Part shown: positions 15,682 to 26,325 of the stretch, piece after piece
Numbering within the stretch: the stretch's first letter is position 1
Layout of the letters: each line of letters opens with the position of its first letter
Origin: Chroococcus sp. FPU101
GTDB taxonomy: Bacteria; Cyanobacteriota; Cyanobacteriia; Cyanobacteriales; Microcystaceae
Length of the DNA stretch: 64,000 nucleotides
Assembly: GCF_017312365.1 (NCBI RefSeq)
Contig: NZ_BLJI01000012.1
Coordinates: 62,001-126,000 of the forward strand
Direction of reading: 5' to 3'
Program-made: the position numbers and the translations under genes
The notes under the pieces: model-generated
Seen by the model: only the letters and a program-made list of their open reading frames with translations
Told to the model about the DNA's origin: nothing
The model's database searches: none

Positions 15682-16716
15682 TTAACGTTGTACTAAAACT
15701 AAAGTTTCCTCGTTAGTTTGAGTCCCTTTAGTCGCATTTAGACTAATCTCATAGCGCGTACCAGGTAGGATATTTGATGGTTTAAAGCTAAAGCTAAAAT
15801 TCCCTTGACCATCTGCTTGAACAGTTTTAGAAAAGACATTGCGATTGACACCCACTACACCTACTAAGTTATTTTGTGCAGTGACGTTAATTGTAACTGT
15901 TGAATTTGGCGCACTTTTTCCGACAACTTCTACTGTGCCATTAATTTCACTATTATTGTTCGGGCTGACGATCTCTAATGGTAATTCTGTACTACTAGAA
16001 CTAGAACTATTGCTGGCGACTAAATCGCGATCCAAACGGGCCCGTACTGTACGTTCACCCTTTTCTAAACTAGCTGTCACTTGCACACCCGAACTAGGGA
16101 AAGCATCTTGACGACGAATTACATAACGTCCCTCATAGCGTCCTTCGGATACCTCGCGCATGGGTTGGTCGTAGGTGACACCATCAATTGAATAGGTAGC
16201 GTTTGCTTTAGGAGTACCATCGAGCATAAAAACTAACTCAGTCCCAGGCTCAAAATTATCTACGGTTTTTGCAGTAAATTGCTCAATTGATAAAGCTCTA
16301 TTGGTCGAGTCTTGAGTATTTTCCCTAGCGATTAAAGGTTCTTGTAGTCTTGCAGTTGCCCCGCGATTTCCTTGTTGTAGATTAGCTTGAATTGCTGTTT
16401 GATCAGTGATACGGTCTTGACTACGAATGGTGTAGCGTGCCTCATAATATCCCGATCGTACCTCACGCATGGGAATATTACTAGCAACTGTGCCAATACT
16501 CATGGTTACTTTAGATTTAGGGGTGCCTTCTAAGCTAAACACCAATTCACGCCCAGGAGATAAATCATCGACAGATTCGACGCTAAAACTAGAAATTTGT
16601 GGAGCAGATGTAGTCTGTGCAATGGTGTAAGATGGGTTGGCTACTGCCCTATTCGGTACGCCACCTAACACGGGAAAAACAGATAGAGCTAGAGTTGCTA
16701 ATAAGAATTTATTCAT
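15682..16716 (-). CDS. Secreted repeat protein with Ig-like C-terminus, unknown function
   Basis: The frame opens at a TTG (16731), but the ATG at 16716 has GGAG nine bases upstream and starts a good signal peptide (MNKFLLATLALSVFPVLGG), so I choose 16716 (344 residues). Two related repeats of about 95 residues follow, each with SPGRELVF/EPGTELVF, LEGTPK/LDGTPK, PMREV and a Y-(E)-(A/G)-RY-(T/V)-IR strand. The last 95 residues (PLEIVSPNNNSEINGTVEV...) look like a bacterial Ig-like domain. Probably periplasmic or surface-exposed. The family is not recognised beyond this architecture. Confidence 0.78.
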   Translation of the reverse strand: MNKFLLATLALSVFPVLGGVPNRAVANPSYTIAQTTSAPQISSFSVESVDDLSPGRELVFSLEGTPKSKVTMSIGTVASNIPMREVRSGYYEARYTIRSQDRITDQTAIQANLQQGNRGATARLQEPLIARENTQDSTNRALSIEQFTAKTVDNFEPGTELVFMLDGTPKANATYSIDGVTYDQPMREVSEGRYEGRYVIRRQDAFPSSGVQVTASLEKGERTVRARLDRDLVASNSSSSSSTELPLEIVSPNNNSEINGTVEVVGKSAPNSTVTINVTAQNNLVGVVGVNRNVFSKTVQADGQGNFSFSFKPSNILPGTRYEISLNATKGTQTNEETLVLVQR

Positions 16717-16858
16717 CTTAAAAATCTCCAATTTTGGCTTTTATAATTTCTTTTTGCTTCTTACCATCTAAATTAAAAGCCTTATGTTTTGTCCTCTGTC
16801 AGATGTGATAAAAGCGACTCTCCCCAGAGAAAGAGCCATCACTATTAAATTTATTACT

Positions 16859-17565
16859 CTATAATTCTGATAAATCAATTCCCATGTCTTGTAGCTTTTG
16901 AGCGAGTTTTTGCGATCGTGCTTTTTCTGATGCTAACTCAGATTCGGCTTTCTGAGCAGCTTCTTCTGGTGTAGGAATTAACTGTCCTTGTGCTGTAAAT
17001 AAGCGCAGTTTTCGCTCTTGAATGCCTAAATATAATTCTAATTGCTGACTCCATAACCAGCCATTAGGATTAGGTTGTAGGGGCTGATATTGACCATCTA
17101 GTAGATGAAATCCCTGAAATTCAAGATTTTCAGGATCAAACCAAAAATAATCAGGAGTGCGAAAGGTATCTTGATAGATTTGTTTTTTTAATCCTCTATC
17201 GGTTTTAGCGGTTTTAGATGACAGAATTTCCACAATAACATTAGGATATTTTCCATCTTCTTCCCAAATCACCCAACTTTTACGAGGTTTGCGTTCAGTC
17301 CCCAAAACAACGAAAAAATCTGGCCCGCGAAACTGCTCAGATTTGCGTTGAGGAGGGCTATAGTAAATAGTCAGATTACCGCAAGCATAGAAATCTTGGC
17401 GATCTTCCAAATTCTTTCTAAGCATTGCAGCACTAACATAATTTGCCGTAGATGTAGTTCGGTTTCCAAGGGCGGTTCATCGCTCAATAAGTCGCCAGGT
17501 GGAAAAATTACATCTTCTAGGATGCTTTTCGGTTCTAGATCTTGAGTCAAAGACATCGGCATCAC
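16859..17565 (-). pseudogene. Uma2-type PD-(D/E)XK endonuclease family gene, frameshifted
   Basis: The N-terminus (from 17565) reads PPGDLLSDEPPLETELHLRQ and IMLVLQCLE, the usual Uma2/DUF820 start, then runs off-family. The continuing homology (DRQDFYACGNLTIYY, RGPDFFVVLG, VIVEILSSKT with the presumed catalytic D, E and K) is in another frame. Total length is 707 nt; one added base near 17415 restores a 235-residue reading frame. The tail is a charged helical segment (EEAAQKAESELASEKA) frequent in cyanobacterial members. Uma2 proteins are abundant in cyanobacteria and have no settled role. Either a pseudogene or a one-base sequence error. Confidence 0.85.
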
Positions 17566-17621
17566 AGAAAAAAGGATTAAACTAATACTAGCGTACTCTT
17601 ATTGATTTAAAACCGACCTAA

Positions 17622-19016
17622 CTAAAATTCGGCACTTTGGGGAGTTCGTGGAAAAGGAATTACATCTCGAATATTCCCCATTCCTGTCATAAATTGGACA
17701 ACTCGTTCAAACCCTAAACCGAAACCCGCATGAGGAACCGTACCAAAACGCCGTAAATCTAAATACCACCATAAATCTTCGGGTTGCATTCCTTGTTCAC
17801 GGATACGACGTTCTAGAACATTTAATCTTTCTTCTCTTTGTGAACCCCCAATAATTTCGCCAATTTTAGGGGCTAGAACATCCATTGCTGCTACTGTTTT
17901 ATCATCATCATTGAGACGCATATAAAACGCTTTAATGGTTTTTGGATAGTTAGTGACGATAACGGGTTTTTTGAAATGTTCTTCCGCTAAATAGCGTTCG
18001 TGTTCTGATTGTAGATCAACGCCCCATTCTACAGGGTATTCAAATTTCTTACTGCATTTTTCGAGGAGGGCGATCGCTTCGGTATAAGTAATACGTCCGA
18101 ACTCATTATTAATGATATTTTCGGCAGTTACTAAAACAGTGTTATCAATGCGATCATTAAAAAATTTCATATCTTCGGGACAACTCACTAGAACCGCTTT
18201 AAAAATGTGTTTCAGGAAGGCTTCTGCGAGGTTCTGATCCCCTTCCAAATCACAAAATGCCATTTCTGGCTCAACCATCCAAAACTCTGCCAAATGGCGA
18301 GAAGTGTTGGAGTTTTCGGCGCGAAACGTTGGGCCAAACGTATATACATTTTGAAACGCCATCGCCATTACTTCCGCTTCTAATTGCCCACTAACGGTTA
18401 AATAAGCGCGTTTTGCAAAGAAATCTTGGGAAAAATCGATATTTTGGTCTTCTTTCTTGCGGGGGATTTTGTCCAAATTAAAGTTAGTCACTGTGAATAA
18501 CTCTCCTGCTCCCTCACAGTCATTGGCGGTAATAATAGGAGTATGCACCCACATAAAACCCCGTTCTTGGTAAAACTGGTGTATTGCCGTAGCGCAAGCA
18601 TTCCGAACCCGCATCACTGCACCAAGTGTATTGGTTCGACAGCGCAAATGTCCAATATCCCGCAAAAATTCAAAAGAATGACGTTTTTTTTGTAGTGGGT
18701 ATGTTTCTGCGTCTGCTGTACCGTATAGGATGACTTCTGTTGCTTTGAGTTCGATACGTTGTTCTTTTCCCAGAGAAGGAACCAATACCCCCGAAACTTG
18801 CACCGATGCACCTGTACCGAGTTGTTTCAGGAGAATATCATAATTGGGGATGTTCGGTTCTAGGATAACTTGAAGGTTAGCAAGGGAAGAACCGTCATTA
18901 ACTTCCATAAAAGTAAATTCTTTAAGTTCTCGTTTCGTTCTCACCCATCCTTGTATCGTCACCGTTTCATCGGGTTGACTGTTGCGTAAGATTTCGATAA
19001 TTCGTGTGGCTGTCAT
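17622..19016 (-). CDS. asnS: Asparaginyl-tRNA synthetase
   Basis: 464 residues, the usual length for bacterial AsnRS. N-terminal OB-fold anticodon-binding domain (about 15-105, with [26 protein letters not shown]), then a class II catalytic core: [17 protein letters not shown], the motif 2 [21 protein letters not shown] and motif 3 [15 protein letters not shown] near the end. It charges tRNA-Asn in the cytosol. Monocistronic by appearance: convergent or divergent neighbours are unrelated. Confidence 0.97.
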   Translation of the reverse strand: MTATRIIEILRNSQPDETVTIQGWVRTKRELKEFTFMEVNDGSSLANLQVILEPNIPNYDILLKQLGTGASVQVSGVLVPSLGKEQRIELKATEVILYGTADAETYPLQKKRHSFEFLRDIGHLRCRTNTLGAVMRVRNACATAIHQFYQERGFMWVHTPIITANDCEGAGELFTVTNFNLDKIPRKKEDQNIDFSQDFFAKRAYLTVSGQLEAEVMAMAFQNVYTFGPTFRAENSNTSRHLAEFWMVEPEMAFCDLEGDQNLAEAFLKHIFKAVLVSCPEDMKFFNDRIDNTVLVTAENIINNEFGRITYTEAIALLEKCSKKFEYPVEWGVDLQSEHERYLAEEHFKKPVIVTNYPKTIKAFYMRLNDDDKTVAAMDVLAPKIGEIIGGSQREERLNVLERRIREQGMQPEDLWWYLDLRRFGTVPHAGFGLGFERVVQFMTGMGNIRDVIPFPRTPQSAEF

Positions 19017-19118
19017 GCGCTTACTCTGTGGTGGATACTTTTATGATAAATCCCTACGGCTGATTAAAAAAAGCCCTTTCCTCCTATAATAATCGATTAC
19101 ACCTAATCTCAAATTCGC

Positions 19119-19922
19119 GTGAAAACAGACGCAATTTTTTATCAACTTTTTCAAGAATTTCCCCAGATATTTTTTGAAATTATCAATCAACCAAACATTC
19201 CATCCCACATCTATCAGTTTATTGCACCCGAAGTCAAACAACGTTCTTTTCGACTTGATGGGATTTTCTCACCCCCTGAAGATGCAAGTCAATATCCGCT
19301 TTATTTTGTCGAAGTTCAGTTTTATCGAGAAGAAGATTTTTATGATCGCCTATTTTCTAGTATTTTTCTTTATTTTGGTCAATATCGCCCGACTAACCCC
19401 GAATGGTTAGCAATTGTAATTTTTGACTTAACCAGTAATGATGTCGAAATACCATCCCGCTATCAAGCTTTAGTATCTCGTCATCTACAAATCATATATC
19501 TTGACCAAGTGGGAGCGATTGAAGAGATATCATTAGGATTAGCCATTGTCAAGTTAATTGTACAATCACCGATTGTGGCAAGTCAAACCGCGCCAAACCT
19601 CTTAGAGCGTGTTAATACAGAGATAACCGATCTTCCGCTTTCTAGACAGATTATCGATGTTATCGAAACCATTATCGTTTACAAATTTCCTCAATTGAGT
19701 AGTCAGGAGATAGCAGAAATGTTGAATTTAGAAGGGATAAAACAAACTCGCTTTTATCAAGAAACTTTTGAAGAGGGTAAAGAAGAGGGTCGAGAAGAAG
19801 GTCGCTTGGAAAAGCAGATCGAAATGATTCCTTTGTTACATGAATTGGGGTTAAACGCTGAACAAATTGCCGAGCGCTTAAAATTAGACCTAAATCTAGT
19901 TAGACAACACTTACAACCGTAA
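19119..19922 (+). CDS. DUF2887 (Rpn/PD-(D/E)XK nuclease-like) protein, copy A
   Basis: 267 residues, starting at GTG (MKTDAIFYQLFQEFP). The N-terminal 150 residues match DUF2887, a cyanobacterial family in the Rpn/putative-transposase nuclease group; FRLDGIF and FVEVQFYREEDFYDRLFS carry the D and E-x-Q positions of the PD-(D/E)XK core. A charged linker (EEGKEEGREEGRLEKQIE) and a helical HTH-like tail (LGLNAEQIAERLKLDLNLVRQHLQP) follow. Function is unproven; relatives promote recombination. A near-identical second copy lies directly downstream. Confidence 0.85.
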   Translation: MKTDAIFYQLFQEFPQIFFEIINQPNIPSHIYQFIAPEVKQRSFRLDGIFSPPEDASQYPLYFVEVQFYREEDFYDRLFSSIFLYFGQYRPTNPEWLAIVIFDLTSNDVEIPSRYQALVSRHLQIIYLDQVGAIEEISLGLAIVKLIVQSPIVASQTAPNLLERVNTEITDLPLSRQIIDVIETIIVYKFPQLSSQEIAEMLNLEGIKQTRFYQETFEEGKEEGREEGRLEKQIEMIPLLHELGLNAEQIAERLKLDLNLVRQHLQP

Positions 19923-19956
19923 TTTAATTCAAAAGTAATTTTAATATTATAGCTAT

Positions 19957-20931
19957 ATGTTGAGATTAGAAGGACTCAAACAAACTCGCTTTTATCAGGA
20001 AACTTTTGAAGAGGGTCGAGAAGAGGGTCGAGAAGAAGGTCGTCTAGAACACAAGATAGAAATGATTCCCTTATTACATGAATTGGGTTTAAGTGCTGAA
20101 CAAATTGCCGATCGCTTAAAATTAGATATTAATTTAGTAAAACAAATCCGCGTGAAAACAGACGCAATTTTTTATCAACTTTTTCAAGAATTTCCCCAGA
20201 TATTTTTTGAAATTATCAATCAACCGAATATACCATCTGAGATTTATCAATTTATTGCCCCAGAAATTAAACAACGTTCTTTTCGACTTGATGGGATTTT
20301 CTCACCCCCTGAAGATGCCAGTCAATATCCGCTTTATTTTGTCGAAGTTCAGTTTTATCGAGAAGAAGATTTTTATGATCGCCTATTTTCTAGTATTTTT
20401 CTTTATTTTGGTCAATATCGCCCGACTAACCCCGAATGGTTAGCAATTGTAATTTTTGACTTAACCAGTAATGATGTCGAAATACCATCCCGCTATCAAG
20501 CTTTAGTATCTCGTCATCTACAAATCATATATCTTGACCAAGTGGGAGCGATTGAAGAGATATCATTAGGATTAGCCATTGTCAAGTTAATTGTACAATC
20601 ACCGATTGTGGCAAGTCAAACCGCGCCAAACCTCTTAGAGCGTGTTAATACAGAGATAACCGATCTTCCGCTTTCTAGACAGATTATCGATGTTATCGAA
20701 ACCATCATCGTTTACAAATTTCCCCAATTGAGTCGTCAAGAGGTAGCAGCAATGTTGAAATTAGATGATCTTAAACAAACTCGCTTTTATCAGGAAACTT
20801 TTGAAGAAGGCAAGCTAGAACAAAAATTGGAAATGATTCCCTTGTTACATGAATTGGGGTTAAACGCTGAACAAATTGCCGATCGCTTAAAACTAGATAT
20901 TAATCTAGTTAGACAACACTTACAACCGTAA
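19957..20931 (+). CDS. DUF2887 protein, copy B, fused in frame behind the tail of another copy
   Basis: 324 residues. Residues 1-64 (MLRLEGLKQTRFYQETFEEG... to INLVKQI) are the C-terminal tail of a DUF2887 protein. Residue 66 (Val, GTG at 20152) onward is a complete second DUF2887 domain starting VKTDAIFYQLFQEFP. The core from about 20270 to 20735 is nearly identical at DNA level to copy A (offset 1044 nt in the aligned core, 1033 nt between the GTG starts through to start-proximal bases), while the linker and tail differ more. The GTG at 20152 may still be used as a separate start. The arrangement implies tandem duplication with partial loss of an intermediate copy, or unequal crossing-over. 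Confidence 0.8.
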   Translation: MLRLEGLKQTRFYQETFEEGREEGREEGRLEHKIEMIPLLHELGLSAEQIADRLKLDINLVKQIRVKTDAIFYQLFQEFPQIFFEIINQPNIPSEIYQFIAPEIKQRSFRLDGIFSPPEDASQYPLYFVEVQFYREEDFYDRLFSSIFLYFGQYRPTNPEWLAIVIFDLTSNDVEIPSRYQALVSRHLQIIYLDQVGAIEEISLGLAIVKLIVQSPIVASQTAPNLLERVNTEITDLPLSRQIIDVIETIIVYKFPQLSRQEVAAMLKLDDLKQTRFYQETFEEGKLEQKLEMIPLLHELGLNAEQIADRLKLDINLVRQHLQP

Positions 20932-21267
20932 TTTTACTGAAAACACAATATCATAGCCTTAAGCTTCGGCTTGTGGGCAATTTTTTTCTGTCTTGATGAG
21001 ATATTCTTAATCATTTGCAACAACTTTCAGCATAACTAATTTAATAAGGCAACATTAAAGTTACATAAATTAATACAATTTTTATTAAAAATTTATATTT
21101 AGCTCTTTTGGGCGACAAAAAAATTTTTTATTGAGATGAAGCCTCCTCTAAATAGGCATTACAACAATAAATATAATTCTTAATAATCAAAGTATATTCA
21201 GAAATGTTTGATCGCCTATATACTATGAGAAATAATGCAACCTCGTTACAAAATTTGAGTAACATAT
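20932..21267. other. Intergenic AT-rich region upstream of the RTX-type exoprotein gene
   Basis: 336 nt. A small hairpin AAGC-TTCG-GCTT (20961-20972), followed by a T7 run beginning near 20981, may end the DUF2887 transcript. The rest is AT-rich upstream sequence for the gene at 21268, with no motif I can name. Confidence 0.4.
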
Positions 21268-24225
21268 ATGTCTAATAATAATCTCAATCTGTCTGATTTT
21301 CTAAATTATGAAGAAAACTTTGATTTAACGGCAGAGCAACCCCTTTCAGTCTCGAAAAATAGCGCGATTCGAGATTTTCGGTACACCGAAAATCTCGGCA
21401 TTGAAGACCTTTTTAGTATAAATGCTCTCTCTAATACCCCTTCACCTTCTTCCCTAAAAAGTGATTTTTCTACCAGACTTGAGCTTGTTTTAACACCCCA
21501 AGCTATCACACCATTAGCTGTTATTACTCTCACAGTAAATACAACATCCGATCAAAATGATGGTAACGCAACTAATGGTTTATCCCTCAGAGATGCGATC
21601 CTCATTGCGAATCAAAATATTAACAATGACTATGAGATTGTTCTCACAAGTAGCTTACGGTACAGACTTACACTAAGTGGTAATGACAATACAGGTCTAT
21701 TAGGAGATTTAGATCTAATTAATGGTAGTAATGTCACTATTAAAACACAGGGAAGTCAACCCGCTATTATTGATGCAGTCGGTTTAGCACAGCGCGATCG
21801 TATTTTTAATGTTTTGAATGGTGGAAAGCTACAACTAGAAAATGTAGTTGTTACAAAAGGAAAAATAAATTATGGTGGAGGTATTTATAATACTGGTCAA
21901 CTGACTTTAGTTAATAGCAGTGTCGTAGAGAACAGTAGTAGTCATGGCGGTGGGATCTACAATGAGGGTACCATTACTCTATTCTATAGTACTGTTGCTA
22001 ATAACTCGACTGATTATCATGGTGGCGGTGGTATTTTTAATAATGACGGAACAATAAATGTAGTTAATAGTACTGTTGCTAATAACTTAAGTTATTATCG
22101 TGGTGGCGGGATCTATTTGAATCGTGGCACTGCTACATTTATTAATAGTACCATTAGTAGTAACAAAGCCAATCGCGAGGGTGGTGGAATATACTTTGAA
22201 TCTGGCGTTACTAATTTAACAAATGTCACGGTTACTAATAATACGGCTGATGCAGATAATAATAGTAGTGGTGATGGTGGTGGTATTTATCGATATTCAG
22301 GAACCATTATCTTAAGTAATAATATTATCGCGGGGAACTTCGATACACCTAATAATAGCGGTACTTCTAATAAAAATCCTGATGTATCAGGTTCTTTTGT
22401 CTCCAATGGCAATAACTTAATAGGTAATACTACAGGTAGTACAAGTTTTGGTGGTTCAGACTTACTTAATGTTAATCCTTTACTTGGCCCATTACAAAAT
22501 AATGGCGGTGCAACCTTAACCCATGCTTTATTATCGAATAGTCCTGCGATTAATGCAGGAAATAACAACGAAGTAGCAGAAGATCAATTTGATCTAGACG
22601 GGGATGGTAATACAATAGAATTAACTCCTGTTGATCAGCGTGGCATCGGTTATAATCGGATTTCTGGCTCTACTGTCGATATTGGTGCATTTGAGGTACA
22701 AACTGCCGTAGCTAATACAGTCAATCTTACTGTTTCTCCGTCTACTGTCATTGAGGATGGTATTGATAATTTAATTTATACCTTTACCCGTACTGGTAGT
22801 CTAACGGATGCTTTAACCGTTAATTTTAACCTTGCGGGTAGTGCTGCATCCGATGACTATACCCAAACGGGGGCAACTTTTTCAGGTACAACAGGTACAA
22901 TTAATTTTGCTGCGGGTGCGAGTACTGCTGTTGTTACCGTTAACCCGACTGCTGATACAACCTTTGAACCGAATGAAACGGTTATCTTTTCCCTTGCTAC
23001 AGGTACAGGTTATAGCGTCGGTACTCAGAATAGTGCAACAGGTACTATTCAAAATGATGATACACAAACAACACCAACTACCGTTAACCTATCCGTCAAC
23101 CCTGCAAGTGTTACTGAAGATGGTACTGGTAATTTAATTTATACTTTTACTCGTACTGGTAATTTAACCAACGCTTTAACCGTCAATTTTGGAGTCGGGG
23201 GTACAGCTACTCTAACTACAGATTACACTCAAACAGGTGCAGCAAGCTTTAATGGATCTACAGGTAGTGTAACCTTTGCTGCGGGTGCAAGTACCAAAAC
23301 CATTACTGTTGATCCTAAAGCAGATACTACCGTTGAACCGAGTGAAACTGTGATCCTTTCCCTTGCTGGTAGTACAGGATACAGTATCGGTACACCTGCG
23401 AGTGCAACAGGTACCATTACCAATGATGATACTCAAACTGCACCAACTACCGTTACTCTTTCTCTTAGTCCCACTGTTGTCAGTGAAGATGGTACATCAT
23501 TTTTGTTATATACCTTTGTCCGTACTGGTAGTTTAAGCAATGCTCTAACCACTAATTTTACGGTAGGGGGTACAGCTACACTGAATACAGACTACGATCA
23601 AATTGGTGCCACTAGCTATACGACAACAGGTACAGTTACCTTTACTGCTGGACAAAATAAAGCTCTTGTCGCGATCAATCCTCGTCCTGATACTACGGTA
23701 GAATCGAATGAAACAGTATCTCTAACTCTAAGATCAGGTACAGGTTATAACATAGGTACAGCCAGTGCAATTACAGGAACTATAGCAAATGATGATGCAA
23801 GTTCAGGAAACGATAGTCTAACAGGTGGTAATGGTAATGATACCCTCAACGGACTAGCAGGAAATGATACTCTAGTGGGTGGTTTAGGGAATGATACAGT
23901 TACGGGAGGAATAGGACAAGATCGATATGTCTTTAACTCTGTCAACGAAAGAACGGATACTATCACTGACTTTAATGTAACTGATGATACGATCGTTGTC
24001 TCTCGTGCTGGTTTTAGTAATAGTTTAACAGTGGGAACACTTCTATCTACACAATTTATCAGAGGTGCAGCAGCAACAACCTCCAATCATCGTTTCATCT
24101 ACAATAACAATAATGGTCAATTGTTATTCGATCCTGATGGTAATGGTGCGATCGCAGCAACACAAATAGCGACTTTAAATACAGGTTTAGCGATGACCAA
24201 TGCTGATATTTTAGTCGTTGCATAA
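21268..24225 (+). CDS. Large exported protein: parallel beta-helix, three Calx-beta domains, RTX calcium-binding repeats
   Basis: 985 residues, no N-terminal signal peptide. After a 90-residue leader, a CSLREA-like opening ([20 protein letters not shown]) begins a right-handed beta-helix (about 95-480) with repeated GGGIYN/GGGIFN turns and VVNSTVANN-type strands. Three Calx-beta repeats follow (about 485-600, 605-720, 725-840), each ending in A(T/I)TGTI.NDD. The C-terminus has hemolysin-type nonapeptides ([20 protein letters not shown] and more) and a closing domain with DRYVFNS and NADILVV. This architecture is typical of type I secretion substrates that fold outside on binding calcium, used as adhesins or surface-layer material. 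No catalytic residues for a polysaccharide lyase were identified. No T1SS genes are in the window. Confidence 0.93.
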   Translation: MSNNNLNLSDFLNYEENFDLTAEQPLSVSKNSAIRDFRYTENLGIEDLFSINALSNTPSPSSLKSDFSTRLELVLTPQAITPLAVITLTVNTTSDQNDGNATNGLSLRDAILIANQNINNDYEIVLTSSLRYRLTLSGNDNTGLLGDLDLINGSNVTIKTQGSQPAIIDAVGLAQRDRIFNVLNGGKLQLENVVVTKGKINYGGGIYNTGQLTLVNSSVVENSSSHGGGIYNEGTITLFYSTVANNSTDYHGGGGIFNNDGTINVVNSTVANNLSYYRGGGIYLNRGTATFINSTISSNKANREGGGIYFESGVTNLTNVTVTNNTADADNNSSGDGGGIYRYSGTIILSNNIIAGNFDTPNNSGTSNKNPDVSGSFVSNGNNLIGNTTGSTSFGGSDLLNVNPLLGPLQNNGGATLTHALLSNSPAINAGNNNEVAEDQFDLDGDGNTIELTPVDQRGIGYNRISGSTVDIGAFEVQTAVANTVNLTVSPSTVIEDGIDNLIYTFTRTGSLTDALTVNFNLAGSAASDDYTQTGATFSGTTGTINFAAGASTAVVTVNPTADTTFEPNETVIFSLATGTGYSVGTQNSATGTIQNDDTQTTPTTVNLSVNPASVTEDGTGNLIYTFTRTGNLTNALTVNFGVGGTATLTTDYTQTGAASFNGSTGSVTFAAGASTKTITVDPKADTTVEPSETVILSLAGSTGYSIGTPASATGTITNDDTQTAPTTVTLSLSPTVVSEDGTSFLLYTFVRTGSLSNALTTNFTVGGTATLNTDYDQIGATSYTTTGTVTFTAGQNKALVAINPRPDTTVESNETVSLTLRSGTGYNIGTASAITGTIANDDASSGNDSLTGGNGNDTLNGLAGNDTLVGGLGNDTVTGGIGQDRYVFNSVNERTDTITDFNVTDDTIVVSRAGFSNSLTVGTLLSTQFIRGAAATTSNHRFIYNNNNGQLLFDPDGNGAIAATQIATLNTGLAMTNADILVVA

Positions 24226-24230
24226 TCATC

Positions 24231-24257
24231 TGTAGGGGTTTGGTCTTCAAACCCTTT
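24231..24257 (+). repeat. GGGTTTG palindrome copy 1 (also terminator-like)
   Basis: TGTAGGGGTTTG-GTCTT-CAAACCCTTTT. Stem GGGTTTG/CAAACCC at 24236-24242 and 24248-24254 followed by T4, between the stops of two convergent genes. Member of the dispersed palindrome family also seen at 31921, 31961, 32031, 32688 and 36429. Confidence 0.7.
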
Positions 24258-24700
24258 TAGACTAAACTCATCTCAGCATCGTGAATAAATTTTTGCCAAA
24301 CTGGGTTAGGTTGCCAAAGTTCTGTCATTGGATATTTTGCTTGTGTTTCGGGAATCTTGAGTATGAGCTTGCGATAAAGATACATAAAACAGGAAACTCG
24401 CATATTTAAAGCACAGTGTATCCAAACCTTGCGTTTTTTCAAAGATCCCATGACTTCACAAAAAAATTGCAAATCTTCTATTTTAGGATCATCCCAAATC
24501 ACGGGAATATGAATATAGATCATACCTAATCTAGTGACAATTGCACCCTCATCAGCTAAAGCATTATCCGATGATGGTAGTGCTAAATTAATAACAATTT
24601 GATATCCCGCGTGAGCAATTTCGCTAAACTGTTCTAATGTGGGTTGTCCTGATGTCGCAATCTGATCCGTAATCAGGTAATAATTTTTAATGTGTTCCAT
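24257..24700 (-). CDS. Protein tyrosine phosphatase family protein (DUF442-like)
   Basis: The frame opens at 24715; the Met at 24700 starts the conserved part (MEHIKNYYLITDQIATSGQP), giving 147 residues. The family signature SGQPTLEQF near the start and the active-site loop IHCALNMRVS are clear. The loop has the form C-x4-R rather than the classical C-x5-R. This shorter loop also appears in the DUF442/BLH-type phosphatases, so it may be a family trait rather than damage. Asp in VIWDDPKIED is a candidate general acid. Substrate unknown. Ends facing the RTX protein gene, with a terminator-like palindrome between them. Confidence 0.75.
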   Translation of the reverse strand: MEHIKNYYLITDQIATSGQPTLEQFSEIAHAGYQIVINLALPSSDNALADEGAIVTRLGMIYIHIPVIWDDPKIEDLQFFCEVMGSLKKRKVWIHCALNMRVSCFMYLYRKLILKIPETQAKYPMTELWQPNPVWQKFIHDAEMSLV

Positions 24701-24943
24701 AAAATCCGATCGCATTATCCTTAATCATTATTTTAGTCATTAGGTACACAGTAAACATAAAATCAAGTGATCGTTTTTTCTGGTGGGAATAATCAATTTT
24801 CAGGACAATAATAAGCATTAAAACTCACTTTTCAGGGAAAACGGCTGTAATCTGAATATTATTGCCATACATCGAGCAGAAATATTTGTGTTTATCATGA
24901 GCGTACAATTGTATATACTAAACTCAGATGAGGAAGGCTAAAT

Positions 24944-25204
24944 ATGAAAACTGAGTACGATTTTAGTCATGGTAAGAGAGGAGCGATCAATCCTGTATTA
25001 TTAGGAAAAACTCGTATTACGCTTCAAATAGATGACGATATTTTAGAATGGTTTCGTGAACAAGTACATCTAGCAGGTGGTGGTAATTACCAAACTTTAA
25101 TTAATGAAGCATTACGTCAACACATCCAAAACCAAAGTCATAAACCTTTAGAGGATACTTTGCGTAGAGTTTTAAGAGAAGAACTAGCCAAAATTGAAAA
25201 ATGA
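24944..25204 (+). CDS. BrnA-like / CopG-type antitoxin, apparently orphan
   Basis: 86 residues. Shows the BrnA_antitoxin pattern, TRITLQIDDDILEWFREQ then GGNYQTLINEALRQHI, a ribbon-helix-helix DNA-binding segment, followed by a charged C-terminal helix. BrnA normally neutralises and co-represses with the RNase BrnT encoded just upstream. Here the 228 nt upstream contain no BrnT-like frame, and the gene downstream is mtnA, so the antitoxin appears to stand alone. It may act as a plain repressor or cross-neutralise a toxin elsewhere. Confidence 0.75.
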   Translation: MKTEYDFSHGKRGAINPVLLGKTRITLQIDDDILEWFREQVHLAGGGNYQTLINEALRQHIQNQSHKPLEDTLRRVLREELAKIEK

Positions 25205-25271
25205 ATTTTGTAAAAGTCAACTTTTGAAAGTCTAGAATAGAAATCGGACTCTATTTTCGCTTGATAAATAA

Positions 25272-26321
25272 ATGACCCTCGTTTCTAGCCGTATCTATCC
25301 CGTTCGATGGCACGATAATAAAGTGTCTCTCATTGATCAAACTCGCCTACCTCAAGAATACACGGTTGTGGAGATCAGTCGTTGTCAGGATATGGCGGAT
25401 GCTATAAAATCAATGATAGTCAGAGGTGCGCCAGCTATTGGGGTTGCTGCTGCATATGGAATGTATTTAGGTGCGAAAGAAATTGAAACAACGCAAACTG
25501 ACGTATTTTTAAAAGAACTCGAAAAAGTAGCCCAATTATTGCGAGAAACACGACCAACAGCAGTAAACTTATTCTGGGCAATTTCCCGTATGATGAGAAC
25601 AGCCTATGAAACACTAGGCACAGTTGACGAAATTAGAGATAGTTTACTAAAAACCGCCCAAGATATCCAAACCGAAGATCTCCAAACCTGCGCAGAAATA
25701 GGAAAAAATGGTCTTGCTGCTTTACCGACTGAACCAAAACAACTGAGAATTTTAACCCACTGCAATACAGGGGCTTTAGCTACTGCTGGATATGGCACTG
25801 CACTAGGGGTTATTCGCGCTTGCTGGGAGGCGAATCGACTTTTAAGGGTTTTTGCGGATGAAACTCGCCCACGTCTGCAAGGGGCAAAATTAACGGCGTG
25901 GGAGTGTGTACAAGAAGGCATTCCTGTTACTGTAATTACGGATAGTATGGCAGCCCATTGTATGAAACAGGGTATGATTGATGCGGTAATTGTTGGGGCC
26001 GATCGTATTACGGCAAATGGTGATACTGCCAATAAAATCGGTACTTACAGTTTAGCGGTTGTTTCAAAGATGCACAATGTCCCTTTTTATGTTGCGGCAC
26101 CCTTATCAACGGTTGATTTTGAGTTAGCAACTGGGGAAGAAATACCCATCGAAGAACGAGATCCTTCGGAAATTTATCAAGTTGGAAAAACGTTAATTTG
26201 TCCCCAAGGTACTGAATATTATAACCCTGCTTTTGATGTTACTCCAGCAAACTTAATTACTGCTATTATTACGGAACGAGGAGCCGTTAAACCAAGTGAT
26301 TTGTTAGGATTAAAATATTAA
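25272..26321 (+). CDS. mtnA: S-methyl-5-thioribose-1-phosphate isomerase
   Basis: 349 residues. Converts methylthioribose-1-phosphate (the MtnP product) to methylthioribulose-1-phosphate, step two of methionine salvage. Signature segments: [17 protein letters not shown], catalytic Cys164 in [16 protein letters not shown] and catalytic Asp244 in [19 protein letters not shown]. The related eIF2B regulatory subunits lack this pair, so isomerase function is well supported. The next gene starts four bases after the stop, so it is likely co-transcribed. Confidence 0.96.
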   Translation: MTLVSSRIYPVRWHDNKVSLIDQTRLPQEYTVVEISRCQDMADAIKSMIVRGAPAIGVAAAYGMYLGAKEIETTQTDVFLKELEKVAQLLRETRPTAVNLFWAISRMMRTAYETLGTVDEIRDSLLKTAQDIQTEDLQTCAEIGKNGLAALPTEPKQLRILTHCNTGALATAGYGTALGVIRACWEANRLLRVFADETRPRLQGAKLTAWECVQEGIPVTVITDSMAAHCMKQGMIDAVIVGADRITANGDTANKIGTYSLAVVSKMHNVPFYVAAPLSTVDFELATGEEIPIEERDPSEIYQVGKTLICPQGTEYYNPAFDVTPANLITAIITERGAVKPSDLLGLKY

Positions 26322-26325
26322 ATCA

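Noticed and set aside
19740-20060. Repeated GAAGAGGGTCGAGAAGAAGG motif as a possible microsatellite locus
   Set aside because: It encodes the EEGREEGRLE linker common to this nuclease family and is explained by the coding sequence.
22287-24086. Several long open frames on the minus strand inside the Calx-beta/RTX gene
   Set aside because: They mirror the repeated Gly/Thr/Asp codons of the plus-strand repeats, have compositionally odd translations (runs of Cys/Ser/Thr or Val/Pro) and no start signals. The plus-strand frame has clear domains.
24390-24430. Loss of the classical C-x5-R phosphatase loop taken as inactivation
   Set aside because: The short C-x4-R loop (HCALNMR) also appears in the DUF442/BLH phosphatase group, so it is likely a family trait.
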